This document shows, one piece after another, positions 12,419-20,742 of a stretch of DNA of 64,000 bases (positions are counted from its first letter, which is position 1; each line of letters opens with the position of its first letter). The position numbers were made by a program, and so were the translations under genes. The stretch is from the NCBI GenBank assembly GCA_024699855.1, contig JAMPIQ010000002.1, forward strand, positions 13,764,001 to 13,828,000, read 5' to 3'. The DNA is from Aphelenchoides besseyi. Taxonomy: Eukaryota > Nematoda > Chromadorea > Rhabditida > Aphelenchoididae. The notes under the pieces were generated by a model, which had not been told where the DNA came from, ran no database searches, and saw nothing but the letters and a program-made list of their open reading frames with translations.

Positions 12419-12598
12419 TCAAAGAACGACCGTTACCGTGACATTTTGAGGCCAACCCGAAAAAGATTGGTAGACGTTACGCGACTTTTTCTCACCATCG
12501 GTTCCCACAGTTTCATGTCTTAATATAACCAAATAGTTGACTCCAACGATTACCTGAAATTGCACAACAGAGTCATTTGTTGACGAACTCAAAAGCCC
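12419..12598 (-). CDS. Cystatin-like terminal exon (partial)
   Basis: The minus strand is open for about 60 codons up to a TGA at 12421-12419. It contains QVIVGVNYLVIL, a good match to the cystatin QxVxG hairpin followed by NY, and further on VYQSFSGWPQN, which resembles the C-terminal cystatin loop. Cystatins inhibit papain-type cysteine proteases. No upstream exon with the conserved N-terminal Gly or helix was found, and the sequence 5' of it (above 12600) belongs to the nuclear receptor on the other strand. It may be a remnant, or part of a gene whose other exons are too diverged to see. Confidence 0.4.
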   Translation of the reverse strand, partial: GLLSSSTNDSVVQFQVIVGVNYLVILRHETVGTDGEKKSRNVYQSFSGWPQNVTVTVVL

Positions 12599-12614
12599 TT
12601 AAACTACTCGGATA

Positions 12615-13759
12615 ATGGGTAAGTTGGCATGAACAAACTTCTGGTTACGGTAATGCGTTAAACTTTGCATTTATTTTCGGCCGTACAACAACGGTAAACG
12701 CCGTCTGTCAAATTTGTGGAGACAAAAGTTACGGGTAAGTTGATTGTTGGATATTGCTCTTGATTTAGAGATGGAGACGTCACTATGGTTTGTGGACATG
12801 CGATGGCTGCTCGTGTTTTTTCAAACGATCAATTCGACGTAATATCACTTACCAGTGTATTTGTATGTTCAATTTCCTGATACTAAGACATTTACTGAGC
12901 TATTCGTTTAGCCGGTGAAAACAACTGTCCAGTCGACAAAACTCGTCGAAATTGGTGTCCATCTTGTCGTCTACGAAAATGTGAACAATTGCAAATGAAT
13001 AAAAATGGTTGTTATAGTTCTTTTGTAAGTAACGCTGTAATTGTAGCGGTACAAAAAGAACGTGGTCCACGATGTGAACGTTCGTCACAAGAGTCGACAA
13101 AATCAATGCGCTTAAAAAAGCGACCGACTCAAGCGTCGTCATCGATCTTTCCAGCAACTGACATATTCGAAGACAGTAAGCAATTAAATATTCGACTCTT
13201 GAGTTCACCTATGATTCCAGAGATAAAGCTTTTGGCGTACACGATGCGAAAAACTCTCGAAAACACGATCATTGTATTTCTAACAGTCGAACAGAAACGT
13301 TCATTACTCGAAAAGTTTTGGCCACTTCTTACTGTGCTTCACGCTCCAAGTCAGTCGAAAAGAATTGACGTCCAAAACGAGGATGTAAAAAGACGAAGCT
13401 TTGACACACATTTCACAAAGCAATTTCAGCTCAACAGAATGGTTGCTCGATGTCGATGTGAAGATGAGTTCCGTCAAACCGATGCACAGCCGCCAATGGA
13501 TTCAGAAGAAAATCGACTGTTGTGTTGCATTTTCTTCTGTAAAGTTGCCAATCATATTGAATGCATCAGCTTTGCCACTTCGTTAATTCAAAGCTATGAG
13601 TTTTGGTTGTCTCGACATTGTTCGACATACTACGCGTCAGATTGCGGACGATATCGAAGATTCTGCGAGTTTCTACATGAGGCTATGAATTTCAAAGGTT
13701 ACGCTGAGTACGCGCTCCAATTTTTCCAACGTAATCGGTTGTTCAATGAAGTCGATTAA
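12615..13759 (+). CDS. nhr-67: NR2E-type nuclear receptor (tailless/TLX class)
   Basis: Exons 12615-12618, 12680-12734, 12777-12862, 12912-13007, 13047-13759 give 317 aa with consistent phase. Two C4 zinc fingers: [14 protein letters not shown]..., P-box region [15 protein letters not shown], then [19 protein letters not shown]. The stretch after the fingers, [13 protein letters not shown], is the signature extension of the tailless/TLX/dissatisfaction group. Members bind AAGTCA half-sites and mostly repress transcription in neural development. The rest of the last exon (about 190 aa) is a strongly diverged ligand-binding region. Odd points: the P-box has Cys where TLX has Gly (CSCFF for CSGFF), and the first intron ends TTTTCG instead of AG, although phase requires that junction. 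The symbol follows the C. elegans member of the class and is tentative. AATAAA at 13787-13792 follows the stop. Confidence 0.8.
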
Positions 13760-14013
13760 AAGCATTAATAGAAACTGTCAATCACGAATAAACGAAGAAT
13801 ATCCATAATACTCTCGCTATCAACAGGAATTCAGAACTGCGGAATTGGCGCCTTCGATTCTGAATATGCAATTTGTTCTCGAACTTTTATTGGCATGATT
13901 GTCAGGAAAGTACCCAAAACTTGCAAATCCTAATAGTCAGCTTACAAATATTCCACTCCAGGGCAATTTAAAATAAAAGTGTTTGGTTCATCTAACGGAA
14001 TGTGCTTCTTCAG

Positions 14014-14202
14014 ATAACTTTGACACAAGTCGGAAAGAACTTTACCGATGCAGCCAAAGAGTCACGTAAACTCCAACAGTCGTATCGTGAGTCGTTGAAC
14101 GGCTCGTTCATGTCCACACGTTCGCATAGTCCCGGTGGTCAGTCAAGAAAACAAAGTCGAGCAGCTCGTTCGACTCGACGTTCGCAACGCTCTCAACGAT
14201 AA
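14014..14202 (+). CDS. Possible C-terminal exon of an unrecognised Arg/Ser-rich protein
   Basis: After the acceptor CTTCTTCAG, a frame of about 62 codons runs to a TAA. It starts ITLTQVGKNFTDAAKESRKL and ends in a basic Ser/Arg-rich tail. There is no ATG near its start, so it would be a last exon. A possible preceding exon (about 13829-13910, containing CGIGAFDSEYAICSRTF) was seen but not confirmed. Function unknown. Confidence 0.3.
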   Translation: MTLTQVGKNFTDAAKESRKLQQSYRESLNGSFMSTRSHSPGGQSRKQSRAARSTRRSQRSQR

Positions 14203-14355
14203 TCTCCTTCACAATAATCCTTAAATCTGCAACTTTTCGTAGTGTATCTCAAGCACAAATTTTTAGCTAGTTGGGCAGATGAATGTTTCATTTGTCAATT
14301 CAAGGAAAGAGATTTGTCAATGATCTTTGACTTGGTATCAAAACCAAGTCACTGT

Positions 14356-16318
14356 TTAGTTTTCGCGGATGGCCTTCAGTTTGTTAGCTTCGGCTGAACG
14401 ACGGGAAGGGTTTTGAGCGCGTGGTTGAGCAGGCGAACGTTTCGGCATCTTGAATGGTTTACCGTGGAGAGTTAACTGTTCGACCTCAGAACCAATATCA
14501 TAAACCAAGTTCATTTCGTCGGCCCAGACGATTGGTTGATCCGCTGAAGGCTCTTTGTCGCTTGCCTTATCCAACTCGTGCTCCTGAAGACATTTAGATA
14601 TCAGTCATTTTCTCATGTCTTACCATCACGACCGGTGGAGCTAGCTCCATCTTCAACGGACCCATGTACGTGAACTTTTCAGGCGGAATCCAATCCGGCT
14701 CCGAGCCCTCTGGTCCCGGCGGTGGTAAACCAGGAACGACTTTGCCACGCAAATTATGAGCTGTCTTCTTTTGATCGAGGGTCTTTTGCTGTAGTCCCCC
14801 CCCCCTCGCGCCCCTTTTCTTCGCAAAAGGCGAACACTTTGACGAACGTCAAGATATTTTAACCGGTTGTGTTTTTTATTTGTTTTAATTTTAGTTTTCA
14901 AAATGGAGCAACTTCGTAATTGGACGTTGAAAAACGTGTACGAAGCGATTAGTAAACCAGATGAGCAGTTCTTGGAATTCTTGGGCGAACTCAACGTAAT
15001 GAAATGGAACGCGAAATGTCCGAGAGACGAAAGACATAAGATGCAAATGCGAATGGCGCGTCGAGCACGAGATCGGCGATGACGAAGATGACGAAAATGA
15101 TGGCGATGCTGTGGAACGCGGCATACGATTGCGCGAGGACGTTATAGATTCAAATTAAATACAATTGTTATTGTTGAAAAATAAACTTGTTGTTAACTTA
15201 AAAAGAAGAACTGGCTACAGCAAAAGGTGCAACTGAGGGGGGGAGACTACAGCAAAAGACCCTTGATCGACTTTAGTTTCTGCTTTCTTTGCTTGTTCAG
15301 CTTGATAGTCGGCAATGCGTTTTGCATTACATTGAGCAGCTTCCGCTTCTAAATACCTATAAAATGGTTGATCCTGAATCACAAACCTTCGCGCTTCTGT
15401 TGCTTTTTGTTTCGTCGATACAAAAAGTAGCACAAACCAAAGAAAGCAGAGATGACGATTAAAACACCGATCACCCCTAATCCAATGTACAATGCCAATA
15501 ACCAGTTTGTCCTGAAGATCTGGTTATTGGGATTTAATTGATTGGATCCTCACTTCTCCTCCTTTTCTGCGGTTGAACCGATTGGAACTGCAGTGGACGT
15601 ACTCGACGAAACTACAGTGGTTGTGGTGCTCAAAAGTTGGGTGATCGCTCGTGCGGCAATATCCTGGGCCTAGAATAAAGTCTTAACAACAACTGGTTTA
15701 AAACTTACTTTAATAGCAACCGAAAAATTTTCGATTTCACCTTGAGCAATGGAGAAATAGGCGACAGTTGATAAATGGTTGATGCTAGAAGATTCAATTG
15801 GAACATTGTCACAAACGACCGTATTGTCGCCCGTTTGAAGCTTTCCGTCGGCGGTCAACTGCAACTTGAAGCTTCCAGACTCCGCTTTGTACGAACCTAG
15901 AAGCTAAGGACTAAAGGAATAGACAAATTACTCACGATAACTCAAGACGTATTTGCCATTATCCTTAACCGATGTGACATTCAGAAAGCAATTGCGATCT
16001 CCCAATTGCGTGTCGTACCTGAAAGTCAATCAATTTCTAATGGAAACTCAGCGGTAACTACTTCGTGTGTTCGGTAACGTCGGCCGAGAAAAAGAAGTCC
16101 AACGTTCTATTTTCAGCCCACGAAACTCCATAAGCATGCGATTGACAGCCATCGATTTTCCTGCATTGAAACAAAGGTATTCGTATCAAATTTGTAAAAG
16201 CCTACATTTCATCATTGCCTATTTTGGTCTCAACACAAGCCGCCGCCGTTCCATCAACCACAACAACGTTGCCAATCCAAACGCCGAACATCAACGCGAA
16301 CAGAAATCCGGAGCTCAT
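14356..16318 (-). CDS. Single-pass type I membrane protein, unrecognised family; one intron formed by a transposon
   Basis: Nine exons on the minus strand: 16318-16206, 16160-16062, 16018-15936, 15896-15709, 15669-15554, 15511-15387, 15348-15251, 14788-14624, 14583-14356. They total 1215 nt (404 aa) in frame. It opens with a signal peptide (MSSGFLFALMFGVWIGNVVVV). The extracellular part (to about residue 200) has several Cys and N-glycosylation sites (ENRT, LNVT). A Thr/Ser stalk leads to a membrane segment near residues 203-227 (LLALYIGLGVIGVLIVISAF) and a basic RRNKKQQKRE stop-transfer. The cytosolic tail is Ala/Lys-rich, then Pro-rich (GLPPPGPEGSEPDWIPPEKF). I do not recognise the family. 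The seventh intron (14789-15250, 462 nt) lies wholly inside the transposon at 14779-15262; the other introns are 38-45 nt. Confidence 0.75.
14771..14778. repeat. 8-bp target-site duplication, left copy
   Basis: TTGATCGA directly abuts the left inverted repeat of the element at 14779-15262 and is identical to 15263-15270. Confidence 0.8.
14779..15262. mobile_element. Intron-forming DNA transposon with TIRs, non-autonomous, Merlin-like
   Basis: A 484-bp element. Left end GGGTCTTTTGCTGTAGTC; the right end is its exact reverse complement (18 bp), and similarity continues through a C-run next to each end. It is flanked by a perfect 8-bp duplication, TTGATCGA. An 8-bp duplication with a terminal repeat starting GG fits the Merlin superfamily; hAT and P elements also give 8 bp but have other end sequences. 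The element interrupts a coding exon of the minus-strand membrane-protein gene. Within each terminal repeat, GCTGTAGTC supplies a GT donor in one orientation and CTACAG an acceptor in the other. An extra CTACAGCAAAAG sits at about 15216. The interior holds a short frame resembling a transposase N-terminus. Confidence 0.75.
14903..15082 (+). pseudogene. Transposase N-terminal remnant inside the element (Merlin/ISXO2-like zinc-binding region)
   Basis: ATG at 14903 opens a 59-codon frame (MEQLRNWTLKNVYEAISKPD..., then FLEFLGELNVMKWNAKCPRD, then HKMQMRMARRARDRR). A 'FLxxxGxLxxxxxCPx...HxMxMxxxxRxRD' pattern is typical of the N-terminal Zn-binding region of Merlin/IS1016-like transposases. The adjoining frame continues with CEWRVEHE and an acidic tail to a TAA near 15159, as if one frameshift or deletion separates the two parts. 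No DDE catalytic core is present. The frame runs antisense to the host gene's intron. A family match by search is needed to firm this up. Confidence 0.4.
15263..15270. repeat. 8-bp target-site duplication, right copy
   Basis: TTGATCGA follows the right inverted repeat and matches 14771-14778 exactly. Confidence 0.8.
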
Positions 16319-16799
16319 TTCACCGATCGCAGAAACAGAGTCAGTCCCTCGAGCACCAGAAAACGAAACGATTGAGGAGCTCGAGAATAGTTAGTTTGGT
16401 TGTTTATCGAAATATGCAAATTCATCTTCTCACAGCCTATGATTTCGGATGGAACACAATCGTACTTTTGGATTATGATTTCAAGGATATGGTAGTGCTG
16501 GTTTATATAAATGTTGGTCATGAGTTGGAGTTTCAAGATTGAATGAACACTATTTCGACCACTAGATGCGAAAGTGGTGGAGCAAGTTGACGTCCATAAT
16601 CAACAATAACGATTGATCGATCTTCCTCGTGGCTCATGCTATGATCGTGTAATTTAGGCAGTAAGTTCGTATGCACGTTAGCCGTCACCTGTATTAATTA
16701 AATGCCAATTGGAACATTTGATGGCTATTTGAACGACAATTTTTGGATCAATCATGACAATCAAATTGCTTTAAATTTATTAGACAAAGAAGTTTATAG
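16319..16799. other. Intergenic between membrane-protein gene and A+T-rich frame
   Basis: A short frame from ATG 16702 (MPIGTFDGYLNDNFW...) runs into a stop just where the frame at 16800 begins one register away. The two may be parts of one frame broken by an indel. Nothing else was seen. Confidence 0.3.
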
Positions 16800-17285
16800 T
16801 TGTACAATGATTTAAAATTGGCTTCTGAAAGATACGCTTTAAAATCAATTAGTAGAGAAAAAAGAGAAGTCGAAAGTTTTCAAGAAGCAGGAGAACTACA
16901 ATATTTAGAGAACAATTTCGAAGAACATTTAAATCTTACAATTAAGACCTTTTGTCGAATGCATAATGATAATAATGAAACTTTAGAGGTCTTCTTGAAA
17001 GAAAATTCAAAAAGATCCATTCAAGAAGCTTCGAATCATAGTGCAATTGATGTTAAATTGGTAAACGATAGTAATCACAAAGCGACTAGTTCCGAAGAAG
17101 ATATAATTGAAGTCAAATTTAGAGTAATTCCGCATTCAACGTACATTGAAGTTGCTAAAGTACCTTCTTTGAAATGCACACCAAATCCAAACAAGAACGG
17201 CGAAGCAAATGCAAAAATTCCGAACCACCATTTGAAGTTTATTTTAAATCGAAGAAATTGGTCTTGCTTTGTAACCTCAAATTAG
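16800..17285 (+). CDS. A+T-rich open reading frame, unrecognised, possibly broken
   Basis: About 161 codons open after TATAG, ending at TAG 17285. The sequence is A/T-rich with many AGA, AAA and AAT codons, unlike the surrounding genes. The protein is charged (KSISREKREVESFQEAGELQ; TSSEEDIIEVKFRVIPHSTY). It has no ATG at its start. The in-phase continuation of MPIGTFDGYLNDNFW... (from 16702) would join it if one or two bases were lost. I do not recognise it. The different composition could mean a recent insertion or foreign origin. Confidence 0.35.
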   Translation: MYNDLKLASERYALKSISREKREVESFQEAGELQYLENNFEEHLNLTIKTFCRMHNDNNETLEVFLKENSKRSIQEASNHSAIDVKLVNDSNHKATSSEEDIIEVKFRVIPHSTYIEVAKVPSLKCTPNPNKNGEANAKIPNHHLKFILNRRNWSCFVTSN

Positions 17286-17340
17286 TCAACTTCAACCGAC
17301 AAAGCTATTTCAAGCATTTATTTGATTTAAAACAAGAGTT

Positions 17341-18340
17341 CTAATGACGATACCATTTGTTGATGTCATTGGTTCCAAATTTGCACTTGGCAGGTTCGAT
17401 GGTGCAACAGAATTCGAACCGAGGGAAGGTCTTAGCCATCTGCTTATCAGTAAACCGTTTGACTTTTTGAATGGTATTGCTTTTGATGTCGTTGAAGCTA
17501 ATTAAAAAAATCCGTGTCGTATCCACACTCGATGCACAAAAATTCTCGCGTCTCTGTGACGTCACGATGATACAACATGTGTCTGTTAATTTGGTCTTGA
17601 TTGACGAATCCGGCGGTGTTCATGCATCCTTCGACTTCACAGAAGAACTTCCGTTTACCATGGCGTTAACTGTTGTGCCTGTTGAGTAGATCTGGAATAT
17701 TGAATCCGGCAATGTTCATGCATCCTTCGACTTCACAGAAGAACTTCCGTTTACCATGGCATTAACTGTTGTGTCTGTTGAGTAGATCTGGAATCTTAAA
17801 TCCGGCAATGTTCTTGCATCCTTCGACTTCACAGAAGCACGTCAAAAAGGAGTAAGAACGAGGGACAAAACCAGAGAGCGGTCGTCCGATCGCAAGGAGA
17901 TGTAAAACTTCTTCGCACGGAGAGAAAACCCCAAAGCAAAAAGGAACGGTCGACGGCGAAACCGTGGACTTTGCTTTCACTTTCCATTATCGCCGCCCTT
18001 TCGCTCCGATCTCTTTCCGAGATCGGACATTCATTTCCCAAACTCGTCGTTGGGCATCTTGTTCAAGTAACGGATCGTCGCATCTCGAACGCTTCATGAT
18101 GCGTTCGACCGAACTTTCACGGGCCGTTCTTTTGCCCGATTTATTGAAGTCGCACATTCGTGCAGACTTTCGATCTTCGAAGTTTTCGATCACACCATTG
18201 ATCTTATTTTGAAAATACAATATTGTATTCAAATAACTAAAGTCTAAACGTAAAGAAAATGCACGTTGGCGTTGCAAATTCAACGTTTGTGATTCACATA
18301 CCAGTACAACATTTTTAACTAATGCTTTCATGTTCTTCAT
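17341..18340 (-). pseudogene. C2H2 zinc-finger gene relic with in-frame stops
   Basis: Minus strand. A likely first exon (18340 to about 18303, MKNMKALVKNVVL) is followed by a GTATGT donor and an exon to about 17987 (INGVIENFEDRKSARMCDFN...). Further on come C2H2 fingers: CEVEGCKNIAGF...LLNRH, CEVEGCMNIAGF...LLNRH, CEVEGCMNTAGF...INRHMLYH and CIECGYDTDFFN...LQRHQKQYH. Fingers 1 and 2 each carry TAA between their two His (17764-17762 and 17668-17666). Finger 4 carries TAG between its Cys pair and His pair. A fifth Cys/His block (CCTIEPAKCKFGTNDINKWYRH split over its length) lies in another frame, ending at 17341. Finger spacing is kept, so the source was a real zinc-finger gene. The stops and frame change argue that it no longer makes the full protein. 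Confidence 0.55.
17606..17840. repeat. 96-bp tandem repeat (zinc-finger unit), about 2.4 copies
   Basis: CATCCTTCGACTTCACAGAAG and its surroundings recur with a period of exactly 96 bases (CCGGC at about 17610, 17706, 17802). 96 bp is 32 codons, the size of one finger plus linker on the minus strand. The first two full copies are nearly identical; the third diverges after the shared finger half. Confidence 0.75.
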
Positions 18341-19276
18341 CGTCGGTTTCGCATTCCCGTACTTGTCCTTGGTTAATATGAAACTTGTGGAGCTATCGAT
18401 TGATCGTTGAAGAATTTAAATCTCAAGGTTGACTTTTAATTGATATTTGAAGATGAACGATGGACACAGTTAAACGGCGGATTTAACAAAAAGAGCAAAG
18501 CAGTCGTTGAATGAAAGTTTTAAACGGTCATCGTAAAGTTCGATGTGCAGATAGAAAGCAAAAAACTTTGTGTGATGAGTGCTGCAAAGTAAACAGTCGA
18601 ATCAACTTAATGTTCATAATCCCGTAGAATTTTAAATTCTTCGAAGATATCAATTGTCCCAAGCTTTGATTGTACCTCAAACTTGGCTTAATAAACCTTT
18701 ATTATTTGATCACGACTCGAAGCTAAGTAGGAGAGGGAACCAAAGAGTTAAAAGCAAAGAGAAGACAAAAACATAAAATAATAGCGAAGAGAAGAAATTT
18801 AAAATTGCTGGGCGAACTGAAGGAGAAAACTATGAGGGTCGACCAAACAATCCGGCTGGCGACTCAATTGTAAAACGGAAAGGCCGATGGTTTAACGGAT
18901 GGCGTTGGCGTCTAGCGGTGTTTTCTCTAAGTCTTGATCACAGACGATTGCGTTATAAAGAGACAACGTCTACGTAATTGAATTGCTTAGAATTACCAAT
19001 TCTACTTATCTTTAACTCTGCTTGATTGCATTTAAAGTCATATATTAATTGACAATTGATCGTCTTAAAACTCATATTTCAACAAAGTGTAAGTTTATTC
19101 GCTGATTTGCTGAATGAGATGTTTCATGGAACTCGGTTTGGTTGTGTTGCTAGTTTCGACTTTACAACACAAATTTTGATGTATGGTTGAAACAAATCGA
19201 TTGAGTTTAAGTTCCTTATGAATTCGATCATTTTCAACGAGCGTTTTGCTTCGCAGTTGTTTCTTCGAACATTACA
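18341..19276. other. Intergenic / degraded stretch before the CDC50-like gene
   Basis: No coding frame recognised. I looked specifically for an N-terminal exon of the CDC50 family (cytosolic tail plus first membrane helix with a FIPxG-type motif) and found none. Confidence 0.35.
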
Positions 19277-20078
19277 ATGGAAAAATGCGAAGCTTTCGGT
19301 GGCTACAAGGGTATCATGCACAACTGTCCATGGCCGTGGGATTGGTTGGGGAGTTTGCAGAAAGTTTTGCCGTTTAAGTTCACTTTCCTCGGGAAAGTTT
19401 GTGAACACAAACCCGTTTGCAAGAAATACTATGCTCCTCGTGGTGCAATGGACAATTCGTTGTACAACGGTAAATGATGTATTGTAATTTAATAGCCATT
19501 TGCTCAGACACTTTCGAGCTTTCCAACTCAACAGGCAAGATCAATTGGACTTTTGACGAATTACTCTTACCCGAAGAACGCTTACTCTACGCTCATCCCA
19601 AACGTTTGCCCAACGAAACGCTTTGCGATGCTTATAAGAAGGTGAGTGCCGTCTAAACTACTTCAACTGCTTTTGTAGAGAACTGTAAGACCAAAATCGT
19701 GGACTAAAGACGTCTGTGAATTAGATCCAAACAACGAAAACAACACAGGATTCAAGAATTTTGATTTCGTTGTTTGGATGATATCCACAATCAACTCGCG
19801 AGTCCGCAAGATCTACAAACGTTTCGATGGTGATTTAAAGTCTGGGAATTACACGCTGAAGGTCCGAAACAGTGAGTGTTCTTGAGTCGATTTCACTTCC
19901 TTCTGCAGACTTCCGAAGTTTCAACAGAACAAGATAGTTTTTGATTTCAACAACCACGTGGTTTGGCGGCGATTCAAGAGCTTTGGGTTTCATGTACTTG
20001 TCCACGGGTTTCGGTTGCATTCTGTTGGCCATAAGATCGTTGATTGCTCATCGTTACAAGAAGAATGTTTTCAGCTGA
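19277..20078 (+). pseudogene. CDC50/TMEM30 family, N-terminally shortened, with in-frame TAG
   Basis: Exons 19277-19469, 19496-19641, 19679-19871, 19909-20078. CDC50 proteins are the beta subunits of P4-ATPase lipid flippases and have two membrane helices around a glycosylated ectodomain. Family matches: CKKYYAPRGAMDNSLYN (family: IAPCGAIANSMFND), DPNNENNTGFKNFDFVVWM (family: DPDNNGFINEDFIVWM), SGNYTLKVRNNF, and after a TAG at 19935-19937 the family C-terminus STTTWFGGDSRALGFMY plus the second helix and HRYKKN. The frame is continuous across the TAG, and alignment puts the TAG where the family has a Lys or Val. The first helix is missing. So it is a decayed copy, or a truncated paralogue that needs readthrough to gain its membrane anchor. 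The first intron is only 26 nt. Confidence 0.7.
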
Positions 20079-20742
20079 AATAAACTCACGAATGACCTGC
20101 AATCAATAATTATGTAATTATAAAGAAAAAGATTTGAGAGAGAAATTTAAATTACAACTTAAAAATGCTTCTCGGAGAATTGGCACACCGTTTTAATACA
20201 CTTGGTAGTTGAAAGATTCGACGAGTCGTGGAACGTAACAATGACATGCCCTGTAATTGTACAATTATGACAATATTCAACTCAAAAGTGACCAACTGTT
20301 TTCGGAAATCCACGAGACCAAAACAAAGCCGTCGTTCTTTCCAATGACAACGGGAATGTTCTTAACAACGCAAAACTCGTTGAAGATCAATCCATTGACT
20401 AAACATTTGCTCGCTTCATCTTGCTCCAAGAATTTTTAATTCATTAAAACAACACTTACATATCACCTCCACATTTCTCTTTCTTTTCTTCGATAATACA
20501 AAAACTCAATCTCAACGATAAACATAAATCGCACTTTCTTTTTTCATTTGAAAATAAACGCGTAGAAAATTGGTTGCACACAGACAAACTGTCTTGCTTC
20601 TTTGTTTTGTGTGTGCAGCATGCATAACTTCTTTCTATGATAGTAATGTTCGGACATTGAATATTGAAAATTTGCTTAATTTCGGATTTGCAGCTTCAAC
20701 TGACTTCTGAACTTCATTCTGTGCTCAAACGCGACTGCAAAG
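20079..20742. other. Intergenic
   Basis: Short open frames on both strands (for example minus-strand codons around 20288-20430) have no start or splice partners that I can support. No gene is called. Confidence 0.3.

Noticed and set aside
14790..15250. Explaining the 462-nt intron as an ordinary intron that later received a transposon
   Set aside because: The target duplication lies in coding sequence on both sides and the splice sites lie inside the inverted repeats, so no older splice site is needed or visible.
19124..19531. 135-codon minus-strand frame
   Set aside because: It is antisense to the CDC50-like exons, whose plus-strand product matches a known family.
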